Notes: a model not told the origin generated them from the sequence alone. Counted from the first letter of the stretch, positions 32,585 through 44,875 are shown. The stretch is 64,000 nucleotides of DNA from Corallium rubrum (GCA_964035015.1 OZ036017.1:5875996-5939995), one strand, 5' to 3'. Numbers and translations: made by a program.

Positions 32585-33372
32585 GTGGTCTGGAGGGCGA
32601 ATATATCCTGTGCACCGGTCATGTTGTTCGTTACAGATAGACACGCTACCTTCTTAAACCAGACGAGTCACCCTCGAGTTGGTGATTCTCCCTCAACAAA
32701 GCGACTATTATCTCGAAGCAATCAAGCAATTTCGTCGACTCGTCCCCAGTTTTCGAATCACGTGCGCCATACTCTCCCCACCCCCACCCCAATCGTGGGT
32801 AGTGCCCGTTCTTTCGGGGGTTGGAAATTGTACAGGTACTTCCTTCTAAGCGGTTCCATTCCTTCTTGTAGTTCGTTCACTCCGGCCTGGGGTGTAGTAT
32901 CACCACTTGTGTTGGACGCTTTTGAACAGGAATTATTGGCCTAGCCCGATTCCACAAATCGCGAATACATTCTTTCGCGTTGGATACTCCAACTCTGGCA
33001 AGCTCCTACGTTCATCTAACAGGAACTTGAAATCTGCGAATCTTCAGCCTGAGACTATTGACAAATATCTGGCCAAAGAGGTGGCTTTATAAACCAACTA
33101 ACCGAGTGGCTGGCTCATTTCCTGTCCCACCTATACACGGCCTCCACATCAGTCCTTTTGGTGTCATCCCTAAAGGAGGTCAACCACACCAATGGAGACT
33201 AATCTTGGATCTTTCCTCGCCACATGGTTATAGTGTCATTGACGGGATACCAAACGACTCCTACTCACTCCACTACGCCTCAGTCGACGATGCCATTCGC
33301 ATCTTACTTCAACTTGGCCCCGGTGGGCTCATGGCCAAATTTGATGCGAAAGCGGGAAACACTTTAATTATT
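32585..33372 (+). pseudogene. DIRS-like reverse transcriptase fragment
   Basis: From about 32907, LRSSNRNLKSANLQPETIDKYLAKEV is followed, after a frame change near 33090, by NRVAGSFPVPPIHGLHISPF, GVIPKGGQPHQWRLILDLSS and GPGGLMAKFDAKAG. This order (LHISPFGVIPKK, KWRLILDLSSP, LMAKFDVE) is typical of the start of the reverse transcriptase of DIRS/Ngaro-type elements. The part before 32907 may belong to the same polyprotein but is not clear. The active-site half of the enzyme is missing. A repeated GAGCGAATATCTCCTGTGC word at 31395, 31470, 31605 and 32596 precedes it. Confidence 0.65.
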
Positions 33373-33439
33373 ACTATAATATGATCACATAATCAAAAAG
33401 AACCCTGCTCTGATTTATGTCCAGGTCCTTTATGTAACA

Positions 33440-36400
33440 ATAGACCTTTCCCCTTTTAACAAAAACCGCAATGCATCATGGTAGAGTGGTAACACTCATC
33501 TGCCAAGCAAAATGGCGGGAGAGGGGCGGCCGTTTTGTGTGGTACAGGACTTTTGCTTTTTAAACGAATGTCATCAAATAAAATAGCAAAAAACCTTATC
33601 TTTATGGTTAAGGAGGTTTTTACTCGGACTCTAAATTAGATATAAGGCAATCGCGGCGGTTTCCCGGTAAACCCGGTTTCCTTGTCAACGGCAAAGCTCG
33701 GGTCTCTTGCAAAAGCGTTATAACTTGAACAGAAACTGTAATTTGGTATTCTTGCTGTATTTTGTTTCTGAATTTCTTTGTAACCGTGAAAGAAGCTTCT
33801 TGACACCATTAATTGCTGTAGGTTTTAAATATAGGTTAGTTGTGTGTTCTTTAAATACAAGCATTTAGCTAAAAAGTTGATTTTCCAAGCTGATAAGGCA
33901 GTTGGCACAATTTTAAATTATTATTGTTGTTTGATAATTGTTTATAAAGGGTTTTTTTATAAATTTGATAAAAAGATAATTAATTTAATTTATATTATAG
34001 AATTGTAAATAATTCAGTTAAACTATTTGCAAGATTTAGTTAGGTTAAAATTCAAATAATAATTGTGTACAAATTTATACAAATAGTTAGGATAGTTAGA
34101 GGTTAGGGTTAAATAAGTAAATAAATAAATAAACAGAAGCCAAACCACAAACAATGAATGAACAAAGTCATGGACAAGAGATTTAAAGTCACTTCCACTA
34201 TTTTCACATGATCTGCTGCAAAAACATTTTATAACTGAAACCGAAGCAGATGACAGTGCATCTTTAATCCAAGAGTGAATGCACAGAATTTCAGGATATA
34301 ACCTGCCATCTACATGACACTCGTATTCAGGAACAAATGCTAGAAAATGTGAAAGTAGACACTAGTAACCAAACATATACTGTATAGATGAAAATAATAT
34401 GGGATTTGTGGAAGAAAATTTAGGTACAACACATGACACAACATTGAAAATTGAAAGGAACACCAGGAGTCTGATTGTAAAAAATGGTATGAGGAACAAA
34501 AGCTGAAACTGATCAAAAGCATTGCTTCATATGTTACATAATTTCGTGGCACATGCCATTGTTAAAGAAGCTGTGTGCAGGTTGGATATCATCAGGAACT
34601 TCTGTTAATGCCAACTGTAATAATAAACCGACATGTTTGCTGCATCCACTTTTTCCAATTCTTTTTGCACAAACAATTTCCACTCCTGTTGACCTATTTA
34701 AGTGCATATAGATAACTAACTTTACTCTTCATTGATGCATGGACTGTTCTTTTTGAATAACATACTTGGTCATCACCTATTTTTACTTCTGCTACCTAAT
34801 GTATCTTTGGAAAGCTGGTAACCTAATTTATTGTGTTGATAAGCATCGGTTGCACTGTCATCTGCTTGGGTTTCAGTTATAAAATGCTTTTGCAGCAGAT
34901 CATGTGAAAATAGTGGAAGTGACTTTAAATCTCTTGTCCATGACTTTGTGTCCTGTAACCGCAGTACTTTGTTGTTTTCTTCATTCATTGTTTGTGGTTT
35001 GGCTTCTATTTATTTATTTATTTATTTTCTTATTTAACACTATATCTAACTATCCTAACTATTTATATAAATTTATTATTTGAATTATTATTTGAATTTT
35101 AACCTAACTAAATCTTGCAAATAGTTTAACTGAATTATTTACAATTCTATAATATAAATTAAATTAATTATCTTTTTATCACATTTATAAAAAAAGCCTT
35201 TGTAAACAATTATCAAACAACAATAATAATTTAAAATAGTGCCAACTGCCTTATCAGCTTGACAAATCAACTTTTTAGCTAAATGCTTATATTTAAAATA
35301 ACGCAACTAACCTATATTTAAAACATAATAATAATAACAATAATCATAATAATATTTTAATTTATATTGCGCAAATTCCATACATATATGTTCAAATGCG
35401 CATTACAATAATATGCGCGTAAGTCACTAAATGTAATTACATGATTAGAAAAATCTTACAAATAAATATAAAACTAATAGAAACAGTCCTACAGTTACAT
35501 TATATTAAATTAAAATACATCTTAGGAGGAAATAACTAAATATATTTCACTGATGAAAAGCTTTCTTAAAAAAGTAAGTTTTAAGCTTTGATTTGAAACA
35601 ATCTACTGAACTTGAACTCCTAATTTCTATCGCGGGAAGCACGTTCCAATGGCGTAATGTGACATAATTTACTTTCATTATAGATTAATCTATCACACGC
35701 ATTCTGCACGCGCTGGAGTTTGTGAATCTGGAAGTCTGGTAGGCCATATAACAGACTATTACACTAATCAATCCTGCTTGTAATGAATGCGTGGATAAGT
35801 GTTTATAACCCACAGCAATTAATGGTGTCAAGAAGCTTCTTCCACGGTTACAAAGAAATTCAGAAACAAAATACAGCAAGAATACCAAATTACAGTTTCT
35901 GTTCAAGTTATAACGCTTTTGCGAAAGACCTGAACTTTGCCGTTGACAAGGAAACCGGGTTTACTGGCGCCAAAACAAATTTAAAGTTCTTTCTCTTAGA
36001 TAAATGTTTATTGAACGACTGGTGGTAATTAAGGACAAATTTGCTCGAGATTGCAGAGCCGAAAAAGTCCTCAACATGCATTCCGATGCACAAAATATTT
36101 GCGATCTAAGTAAACTAGGCGTAGCCGCTTAGTCCTATAACAAAAGATTCTTATGAGATTAAATAGCCAAGTCTACTCACCCACAACTGTACATTAAGAC
36201 GCTTCTTCTAGAACGTTTATCTTCGAACTGCCATTGTTTGTCCAGTCAACCCGAGTCAGTATTTCCAAAAGAAACCGCCGCGATTGCCTTATATCTAGTT
36301 TAGAGTCCGAGGAAAAACCTCCTTAACCATAAAGATAAGGTTTTTTGATATTTTATTTGATGACATTCGTTTAAAAAGCAAAAGTCTTCTGCCAGACAAA

Positions 36401-36495
36401 ACGCCCGCTCCTCTCCCGCCATTTTGCTTGGCAGATTAGTGTTACCCACTCTACCACGGTGCATTGAGATTTTTGCTAAAAGGAGAAAAGTCCAT
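33440..36495. mobile_element. 3-kb element made of long inverted repeats
   Basis: The left part from ATAGACCTTTCCCCTTTTA and the right part up to the inverse at 36495 are inverted copies with about 85-95% apparent identity. Matching blocks are seen at 33470-33830 versus 35812-36465 and at 33830-34260 versus 34860-35330. The middle is 34260-34860. The right arm is split by a LINE fragment (35327-35812) and has a further insertion at about 35970-36265. No protein of its own is visible. Several sites resemble GCAAAATGGCGGGAGAGG, near both ends. Confidence 0.75.
35327..35812 (-). mobile_element. LINE 3' fragment inserted in the inverted-repeat arm
   Basis: On the minus strand it reads LITSVIVCYMAYQTSRFTN, then after an internal deletion LPAIEIRSSSSVDCFKSKLK-TYFFKKAF, the typical end of an L2/CR1-like reverse transcriptase ORF, followed by a 3' UTR and an (AAT)n-like tail at 35327-35365. 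Confidence 0.65.
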
Positions 36496-36498
36496 TAA

Positions 36499-37096
36499 GG
36501 TGGCTCCCTATGGCAATTTCAATAAGGGACTGGTGACTAGAAATAGTATCGCTACGCATGCGTAAACAGCGATCTTGTCATTTCGAAATTCTATGACCGC
36601 GTCGACATGGATGTTACACTTGTAGACGTTTTCTTCGGTGAATTTTGGTAAAATTTTGTAAATAAGTAGTTTATAAAAAGTTCTAAAGTATATATAATTT
36701 TAAAAAAATTTCATAAGACAGACGTTTTTTAAATTGATAATTTTTATAGCGAAAAAATCTGTCCCTACAACCTACCTTTATTTTTTGCATGGATATTCTC
36801 TACAACAATATCTATCATCTCAGCTATTTTTAAGAAAATCCACCGAAGCAAACAGAAGACATGCCGCTTCAATTATGTAGGCCCTAATACTTGAAAATAT
36901 ACCGAAATTCCAACGTCATTATTACTATGGTAACAGAAAATAATTGAACTTTTTAATGAATATCTTATATCTGCAATAGTTCTGCTATAATAAGGTCTAC
37001 TTAGTATTTATCTAACAAATGTTTTAAACTTATGAATAACATTAAATAACGAGTGTATGAAATAGCGCACATTTATTTAAACTATAGGGAGCCACC
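36499..37096. mobile_element. TTAA-flanked MITE
   Basis: TTAA at 36495-36498 and 37097-37100 flanks a 598-bp element with ends GGTGGCTCCCTAT and ATAGGGAGCCACC. TTAA duplications are typical of piggyBac and Kolobok transposons. No ORF. Confidence 0.7.
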
Positions 37097-37294
37097 TTAA
37101 ACTGCAACAAAACTAGAATGTTTATAAAACAATGGAACAGCCTGACAGAAAATAATTTAAAAATAATTTTAAAAATGTCATTACCAAAAATAGCAAAATA
37201 TGCAAAATTTCCTGTCTTTATTTTCAATTTTAGGCTAAAAAAATTTACAATTTTAGGCTTAAAAGGTTCTGTAAAATTCATAGGTTCTTATACG

Positions 37295-37300
37295 CGGGTT
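37295..37300. repeat. Target-site duplication, left copy (CGGGTT)
   Basis: CGGGTT lies directly before the palindromic element and again directly after it at 40683-40688. Confidence 0.7.
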
Positions 37301-37373
37301 AGTAGCTTAATCCCCACAACCAGGGTCGGAAGTGACGTCACGCTTTCATACCGGAAGTTAGGTGTGCGCACAG

Positions 37374-37456
37374 GTGTGCGCACAGGCTGACGTCACAGGG
37401 GTGTGCGCACAGGCTGACGTCACAGGGGTGTGCGCACAGGCTGACGTCACAGGGGT
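37374..37456 (+). promoter_or_regulatory. 27-bp tandem repeats with TGACGTCA sites
   Basis: Three units GGGGTGTGCGCACAGGCTGA-CGTCACA place TGACGTCA at 37388, 37415 and 37442; another is at 37333. TGACGTCA is the CRE/ATF consensus. They lie upstream of the inward-facing zinc-finger frame, so they could be promoter elements. Confidence 0.5.
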
Positions 37457-37607
37457 GTGCGCACAAAGAATGCTGACGTGATAAAAATTATGCGGTGTAT
37501 ATCATTAACGTATCGCGGGCTACTTTTCGACAGTTATTTCGGAACGCACTCGGGTTGCCTTCGGTCATCATCGTATTATTTCAAGATGGGTGAAGATCGA
37601 TAAATAA

Positions 37608-37805
<198 letters not shown>

Positions 37806-38039
37806 CTGCTCTGAGCACTTGCTCATTTGCTCATAACTGCTCATGAGCACTTGCTCATATGGCCCGATCAAGCCCGTTTTGGCCCTATAAGGCACTATAC
37901 GGCCCGATGGCCCGATAGAAGGTACGGTTTAATTCTGGTGTACATTTTTTGTCTTCAAGGACTTATTATTGCTTAAAAAATGAAACAAGACACAATACAA
38001 TTTTGATAATTTTTTATTTCACATAAGCATTACATCGAT

Positions 38040-38537
38040 TCACTGATCATCATCACTATCTGAAAAACGTCCTTGATCTTCTAAAAGCTGTTTCAAAAGA
38101 AACTTTCTTTTGTCAACCGCTGCAGATAAAGCTTCATCAGGATCAAACGAGTCTTCGTTCACAAGTGTCTGCTTCGTTTCCATGATCTTTCCATGCACAG
38201 GACCCTTTTTAAGTGCTTTCATCCAACGTAAATTATCCACGTAAACGTCAGCGAATTCTTTCTGAAATTCAGGGAGAATTTTTTCAAAGGCTTTCTGCTT
38301 AGCTACACTTTCTTCTTGCCCTTCCAGTTGCAACGTTTTTAATAGTTCATCATATTCTGGCCGAACCGTCACTTTTGCATCGTCAATCATGGTTGCCCAA
38401 GGATCAATCTCTTCCTTTATTTCACCATTATCTTCGGAACTCTGACTGTTTTCATCATACGACGAGCTTGACATTTCTTCATCAGATTCAATATCAGGCT
38501 CCTCAGTGTCAGTGTATTCCCTTGACTGGCAGTTCAT
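38040..38537 (-). CDS. Acidic protein of the palindromic element, left arm (intact)
   Basis: 165 codons from ATG at 38537. The first 45 residues are very acidic and Ser-rich (TDTEEPD, SSSSYDENSQSSEDNGEIKE). A middle helix-prone part follows (DPWATMIDDAKVTVRPEYDE, KAFEKILPEFQKEFADVYVD), then LRWMKALKKGPVHGKIMETK, DPDEALSAAVDKRKFLLKQL and an acidic end SDSDDD. I do not recognise a domain of known function; proteins of this appearance are, to my recollection, repeated in cnidarian genomes. A 3' splice-like site (TTTACAG) lies just upstream of the ATG, so it may be joined to the 69-codon zinc-finger frame on the same strand. Confidence 0.6.
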   Translation of the reverse strand: MNCQSREYTDTEEPDIESDEEMSSSSYDENSQSSEDNGEIKEEIDPWATMIDDAKVTVRPEYDELLKTLQLEGQEESVAKQKAFEKILPEFQKEFADVYVDNLRWMKALKKGPVHGKIMETKQTLVNEDSFDPDEALSAAVDKRKFLLKQLLEDQGRFSDSDDDQ

Positions 38538-38614
38538 TCTTTCAGCTCAGACAACCTGTAAATGACGAGTAGGGACGGAAAGTCCTTATTAATAAACACC
38601 ACTTGATTTTTGGA

Positions 38615-38824
38615 CTAGGAATTTCTTTCGTCCATGCTTTCTATAGTTATTTCAACTTTAGCAACCGTTTTTTGTCGATCATTCTCTAACGCATTTAATC
38701 TTGCTTGAGTAAGATATGGCTGCCTTTTCTCGCGAGAAAGTTGATGAACATCAGCCAAATGGTTGGATAGCTTTACCAAACTTTGTTTTCCACATAAGGG
38801 ACAATCTTTACGTCTTCGTGGCAT
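38615..38824 (-). CDS. 69-aa C2H2-like zinc-finger protein, left arm
   Basis: MPRRRKDCPLCGK opens a single finger with C8, C11, H22 and H27 (CX2CX10HX4H), followed by a basic helical tail (SREKRQPYLTQARLNAL). It lies 78 bp upstream of the acidic protein on the same strand, which suggests one transcript. It could bind DNA at the element or act as a regulator; that is inference. Confidence 0.6.
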   Translation of the reverse strand: MPRRRKDCPLCGKQSLVKLSNHLADVHQLSREKRQPYLTQARLNALENDRQKTVAKVEITIESMDERNS

Positions 38825-39194
38825 ATTTCGAAATGAAGTTCTCTGATTCGCAAGCGCGTGTAATGTAACTCATAAAATGACATTTAGACGTCTAGTCAGC
38901 AATCGGGCCATCGCGCCTGATCGGGCCTTATAGTGCCAAAACGGGCCTGATCGGGCCATATGAGCAAGTGCTCATAACTGCTGTGAGCAAATGAGCAAGT
39001 GCTCACAGCAGTTATGAGCACTTGCTCATATGGCCCGATCAGGCCCGTTTTGGCACTATAAGGCCCGATCAGGCCCGTTTTGGCACTATAAGGCCCGATC
39101 AGGCGCGATGGCCCGATTGCTGACTAGACGTCTAAATGTCATTTTATGAGTTACATTACACGCGCTTGCGAATCAGAGAACTTCATTTCGAAAC

Positions 39195-39404
39195 ATGCCA
39201 CGAAGACGTAAAGATTGTCCCTTATGTGGAAAACAAAGTTTGGTAAAGCTATCCAACCATTTGGCTGATGTTCATCAACTTTCTCGCGAGAAAAGGCAGC
39301 CATATCTTACTCAAGCAAGATTAAATGCGTTAGAGAATGATCGACAAAAAACGGTTGCTAAAGTTGAAATAACTATAGAAAGCATGGACGAAAGAAATTC
39401 CTAG
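39195..39404 (+). CDS. 69-aa C2H2-like zinc-finger protein, right arm
   Basis: Its translation is identical to the left-arm copy (C8, C11, H22, H27). The two genes diverge from the palindrome centre. Confidence 0.6.
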   Translation: MPRRRKDCPLCGKQSLVKLSNHLADVHQLSREKRQPYLTQARLNALENDRQKTVAKVEITIESMDERNS

Positions 39405-39481
39405 TCCAAAAACCAAGTGGTGTTTATTAATAAGGACTTTCCGTCCCTACTCGTCATTTACAGGTTGTCTGAGCTGAAAGA

Positions 39482-39991
39482 ATGAACTGCCAGTCAAGGG
39501 AATACACTGACACTGAGGAGCCTGATATGGAATCTGATGAAGAAATGTCAAGCTCGTCGTATGATGAAAACAGTCAGAGTTCCGAAGACAATGGTGAAAT
39601 AAAGGAAGAGATTGATCCTTGGGCAACCATGATTGACGATGCAAAAGTGACGGTTCGGCCAGAATATGATGAACTATTAGAAACGTTGCAAATGGAAGGG
39701 CAAGAAGAAAGTGTAGCTAAGCAGAAAGCCTTTGAAAAACTTCTCTCTGAACTTCAGAAATAATTCGCTGACGTTTACGTGGATAATTTACGTTGGATGA
39801 AAGCACTTAAAAAGGATCCTGTGCATGGACAGATCATGGAAACGAAGCAGACACTTGTGAACGAAGACTCGTTTGATCCTGATGAAGCTTTATCTGCAGC
39901 GGTTGACAAAAGAAAGTTTCTTTTGAAACAGCTTTTAGAAGATCAGGACGTTTTTCCGATAGTGATGATGATCAGTGAATCGATGTAATGC
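39482..39991 (+). pseudogene. Acidic protein, right arm (broken)
   Basis: It is mirrored from the left-arm gene but carries a nonsense change (GAA to TAA) at 39761-39763 after LLSELQK, and a one-base loss near the end that replaces the acidic tail SDSDDD with an unrelated end. A few missense changes are present (I to M, K to E, G to D). So only the left arm could make the full protein. Confidence 0.75.
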
Positions 39992-40205
39992 TTATGTGAA
40001 ATAAAAATTTATCAAAATTGTATTGTGTCTTGTTTCATTTTTTAAGCAATAATAAGTCCTTGAAGAAAAAAAAATGTACACCAGAATTAAACCGTACCTT
40101 CTATCGGGCCGTATAGTGCCTTATAGGGCCAAAACGGGCTTGATCGGGCCATATGAGCAAGTGCTCATGAGCAGTTATGAGCAAATGAGCAAGTGCTCAG
40201 AGCAG

Positions 40206-40403
<198 letters not shown>

Positions 40404-40959
40404 TTATTTATAAATCTTCACCCATCTTGAAATAATACGATGATGACCGAAGGAAACCCGAGTGCGTTCCGAAATAGCTGTCGAAAAGTAGCCGCGATAC
40501 GTTAATGATATACACCGCATAATTTTTATCACGTCAGCATTCTTTGTGCGCACACCCCTGTGACGTCAGCCTGTGCGCACACCCCTGTGACGTCAGCCTG
40601 TGCGCACACCTGTGCGCACACCTCACTTCCGGTATGAAAGCGTGACGTCACTTCCGACCCTGGTTGTGCGGATTAAGCTACTCGGGTTTTTACTGTAGAG
40701 AGGATTTTCCCTGTCTATATTGTCTTCCTTTGTCGATCCTACTTTGAAATATCAACATGTATTCTCTGCTCTTGTGAAATTTTGAAACGTAACGACAAAA
40801 ACCTGGTTGAATGGTAAAGATGCATTTAAAGTGAAAGAAGAATTAGCTACGCTTGAACTATTTATAGTTCATTCGAAGTCACTATACTTCTAAAACTCAA
40901 TAATTCATGAGGAATACTAAAAAGAAATTAAGGTTTAATCAATGTCTGTTTACCCCGGT

Positions 40960-41055
40960 ACAGAAGTGATATCAGTGTCTGCAAATGTGATTCAGAACTG
41001 TTTAATAAAACATCAGTTCTGTATCACATTTTATAGACACTGATATCAGTTCTGT
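40960..41055. repeat. 96-bp hairpin
   Basis: ACAGAAGTGATATCAGTGTC and its inverse (GACACTGATATCAGTTCTGT) enclose a second CAGAACTG/CAGTTCTG pair. Confidence 0.75.
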
Positions 41056-41209
41056 AGCAAGTGTACAGACACTTCGCATTCAACTATCTTGAGTAACTGG
41101 TACGCTGGTAGCGTCCTCATAACAACATTTGTTGAATAATAAATGATGATCGGAACGGCTATCTATGGCACGTCATTTGGAATATAAAATGTGGGACTAT
41201 TAAATACTT

Positions 41210-41348
41210 ATCATTTATAGACCTGGTGCGAGGGGAATTCGATGAAATATTACCCCGAGGATATATCCCAAGGGCGAAGCCCGAGGGATATATCATCCCG
41301 AGGGGTAATATTTCATCGAATTCCCCGAACCAAAGGTCTATAAATGAT
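41210..41348. repeat. Hairpin element with GGGCGAAGCCCGAGG turn
   Basis: ATCATTTATAGACC and GGTCTATAAATGAT flank GGGGAATTCGATGAAATATT/AATATTTCATCGAATTCCCC and CCCCGAGGATATATCCC. The arms are close to perfect over 65 nt. Confidence 0.85.
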
Positions 41349-42239
41349 ATATTATATCAACTACATATTAACCTTTCCAAAAAAAGCTTAAATAATGTTA
41401 ATAAAGTTCGCTTAGCTTAACTTTTGTCCGCTTTTCATTGTCTGTTTCCATTCTGTTGTCGTCTCAAAGCTTCTGGATGCATTGTTTGCTGCTTTCTTTG
41501 TATTCCCTGAACCCTTATTTTCTTATAACCTAACAATCTTCTTGTCAACATCTGAATGTTCAGGCGAAACGTTTTCTTGTCTCGCCAAACTCCGCCATTG
41601 TTGACAGCTTCGTGAATCGTGCGTGACATTCACGCGTGGTACACGAACTCGAATACCCCGCCACAGCGGGGTATTCGAGGTAATTCTACGATAAATTAAC
41701 TGGTCACGTGGTACAAATCAAGCTCTCTGACTGGACAATTTACAGTTGAGATATAATATTAAATTAAAGTGCATGCTCACATCACTAATTTAACTAGAAA
41801 TACATGAATGCAACAACCCCTCGCCCGCTTTTATTAAATGCTTTTTTGAAACACACCCGACCCAAAAGGTCCCACCAAACCTAGTTAAAACAAGATGCCT
41901 GCTTAGGCGTTCACTCGGGCTACTGATTTCTGAAACCTTGGCGTAGCCCCCTTGCACATATAGAAAACCTGCCGTGCCAAACAGTGCAAATTTTTGACAA
42001 ACCGATTAACGGAGCGAGGTCTTCTATATTGCCAAACAAGCTGCAATTCTCCCCCCCCCCCCGTAACTCCCCCTCCCCCCCCCCCCCGTGGAGAAATGCA
42101 TGTAAATTGTAAACAAAGAATCTCTTTCATAAGTCATAACTGTAAAGTTTACACGGCATTTTCAAACATATCAGACGTTTGCGAGAACGAAGTCAACGCT
42201 GAACTGAACGCAGACAGATTAAATTACACGCTACGCATT

Positions 42240-43600
42240 CATGAAGATTCATAGGTGATGGGAAAAAATTGTCAATTTGTGATCGCAACACTATATGATC
42301 GAAAATGAATACGAATAAATGAAGGTGCATTTGTCATTGCGTACTTTGCAGGAGGCAGTGACCGCGCAGTGTGTAAAACAGGGAATTCCCGACTCTGCTT
42401 CATCCTGTGTTTAATACATGACAATTTCTAGTCCTGCTACCCAGAATCGCACTTTTGCGAGTACGTTTACACACGAGCAAAGAGAACTTGTGAAATACAA
42501 TTGTGAGCGTATATAAGATTAGGATACTTGCCAGCGACATTACTGATGAAGAATTAAGTATATTTCAGCGAACAGCTCCAAGCACATCAGGAAAGCCAAG
42601 AAAGAACTCCTGAAGATTAGCATTTTAGCACGCCTTAGTTTCGCAAAGCCTGACGGGATGACGTAATGTTTGCCATTTCGAAACATAGACAAAAAAAACG
42701 GAGCCGAAACCTATACTCGTTCTACCATAGGTAGCCCGAGTAATAAGCACTGAAGTACAGCCAATATAAAAACAAACAGATATATAAACAAATGATAATC
42801 TTCAAGATAATTCTACATATCAAAAGCAAAACAAAACAAAACAAAACAAAACAAAACAAAACAAAACAAAACAAAACAAAACAAAACAAAACAAAACAAA
42901 ACAAAACAAAACAAAACAAAACAAAACACAGATTTCATTATTAAATTCTGGTTGTACAAAATATGTTTTTAGGAGGTTTCAAAAGGGATTATTTTAACAA
43001 GCTTTAAATGGCTTCCCTATACATATACATGCATGTTTTGCAAAGGCAGAATTAAAAGTCAACAGCTCAAAAATTACATTTAAATTAGAGTCCGAGATAA
43101 AAACAATTCGCAAGTAATAAACGGACAACGTTTCAGTCGAAAATTTGGAAATACAGCCAAAAAAATCGCCAAAGCCCATGAGTATTTACATGTAATAATA
43201 CATTTAAGCTTTATATAAAGGTAGTGTTTTACTTTTAAGTTAGCTTTAGTTAAGCTGATTTATGGCTTGGACGAAAAGGAAAAGCATGAAGATGTGAAGC
43301 TGTATATTGTTTAGGTTAATAAGCGAAAACATGAAAACAACAAGAATCCTACCGTATTTTGACCACGGAGTTACTACAAACACTGCAATTTAGTTCGAGT
43401 TTTTGTTTACCATACGGCGTTTGGTTTCTTCAACTTCTCTGGTTTCTCTTCAAGATATATTAAACGAGTTGTTTGTGTAATGTATCCTTCTTGTCTTCGT
43501 ACTCCATTTCGTTTCGTTTAAATAAACGAAAACAAAATACTATTATTTGCTTGAGAGTTTTATAGTTTTCTTCGTCGCTAGTCACCAGTGCCCAACAATT
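42240..43600. other. Stretch without a recognisable gene
   Basis: Apart from the pentanucleotide array at 42827-42926, I see no coding sequence or TIR element. A C-rich run lies just upstream at 42049-42087. Confidence 0.4.
42827..42926. repeat. (CAAAA)20 microsatellite
   Basis: Twenty perfect tandem CAAAA units. Confidence 0.97.
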
Positions 43601-43632
43601 CTTACCGCGTGACACCGTAACCAAACACACAC

Positions 43633-43698
<66 letters not shown>
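43633..43698. repeat. (AT)n microsatellite at the SINE tail
   Basis: Nearly pure AT repeats directly before GGTAATAAGGTTGTTCTCCG, the 3' end of the SINE on the minus strand. Confidence 0.95.
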
Positions 43699-43700
<2 letters not shown>

Positions 43701-43906
43701 TAATAAGGTTGTTCTCCGAGTGTAACGAAACCAAAGTGGGAAGCATTTAAAAATGCAGACCCCAGTAGGAATCGAACCCACGACCTTCCGAACGCTAGGC
43801 GGACGCTCTAACGCCTGAGCTACACGGTCTGGCGGAGAAAGGTATGGGAATAATTGTTTATACACTGAATGTCGAAGCGGTACTTCGCTTTATCGACTCA
43901 GCGTCG
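43699..43906 (-). mobile_element. tRNA-derived SINE, copy 1
   Basis: On the minus strand a tRNA-like head at 43830-43757 (74 nt; AGACC/GGTCT acceptor ends, GGTTCGATTCC B box) is followed by a tail ending GGTTTCGTTACACTCGGAGA-ACAACCTTATTACC and (AT)n. Its A-box region reads GTAGCTCAGGCG instead of GTAGCTCAGTCG. Confidence 0.7.
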
Positions 43907-43968
43907 AACTATACTCAGTTCTTATTATTATGATGAATGGTGGAAGTTGTCACTCAGGTGGATAAACG

Positions 43969-44172
43969 GTAATAAGGTTGTTCTCCGAGTGTAACGAAAC
44001 CAAACTGGGAAGCATTTAAAAATGCAGACCCCAGTAGGAATCGAACCCACGACCTTCCGAACGCTAGGCGGACGCTCTACCGACTGAGCTACACGGTCTG
44101 GCGGAGAAAGGTATGGGAATAATTGTTTATACACTGAATGTCGAAGCGGTACTTCGCTTTATCGACTCGATA
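43969..44172 (-). mobile_element. tRNA-derived SINE, copy 2
   Basis: About 98% identical to copy 1 over its full length, including flanking TATACACTGAATGTCGAAGC, so the pair is a local segmental duplication. The tRNA-like head is 44099-44026 with A box TAGCTCAGTCGGTAGAGC. The anticodon loop is 9 nt, so this is a relic and not a working tRNA. Confidence 0.7.
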
Positions 44173-44786
44173 CACTATATTTTCAAAAACTTAATTTAAC
44201 GTACCAGAGATAGGAAAAGATAGACTGATTTCATTTCAAGGCTATATACGAAAATTGTTGTTATATTTAGTTAATGTATTTCTTTTAATACCTGTTTTGA
44301 AGAAGTTTCCATAAAAGAGGTTGGCTTTGTTGCCATAATTACTGAACTCATCATCTTGTGTTACAGCAACGGATTTCTTTTGTTTGATTGACAAACCATT
44401 TCTGTATATTATATTAAGTTAAGCATATTCTATATACTTACTAGAAAAAGCTTACAGTAAATCAAATCTTCAACGTTCTTCTTACCTCTACGTACTGTAG
44501 TTGCTGCCTTAATGAGGTCCCTACAATTAACAAGACTTTCAACGGCCATCTCGATATAATTTGTGCCAGTTCCACGTTCGTAAAAAATCTCTAGACATGC
44601 TCCCTGGTTATCGCTTATTCTTATTCTGCTGTTTGGCTAAGGCTACATGCAGTAGTGACATAAATAAACTTATATATACACCTATTTTACAAAAATGGCA
44701 GTCATTTTGATCAGTTTTAAACCTGATTGGAAAGCTGCAAGACTGTGATTGGTTGTCCATAGTCAGATTTATTTAATAGTTGAGTG
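44173..44786. other. Stretch without a recognisable gene
   Basis: AT-rich sequence with no ORF, repeat or RNA gene that I can identify. Confidence 0.4.
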
Positions 44787-44875
44787 TGTATATATATATA
44801 TATATACAGATATATACCTAGCTCTTCAAGAGGTATATATCTGTATATATACCTCTTACCAGTATATACAGATAC
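44787..44875. repeat. TA-rich hairpin
   Basis: TATATACAGATATATACCT followed by GAGGTATATATCTGTATATA and a third partial copy. Confidence 0.7.

Noticed and set aside
37374..37456. CRISPR-like array
   Set aside because: The units are contiguous 27-bp repeats without distinct spacers, in a eukaryotic transposon.
42722..42919. Phe/Val/Leu-rich frame
   Set aside because: It is a translation of the (CAAAA)n array.
43757..43830. Candidate tRNA gene
   Set aside because: Acceptor ends and A/B boxes are tRNA-like, but the anticodon loop has 9 nt and the sequence is duplicated with a SINE tail, so it is a tRNA-derived SINE.
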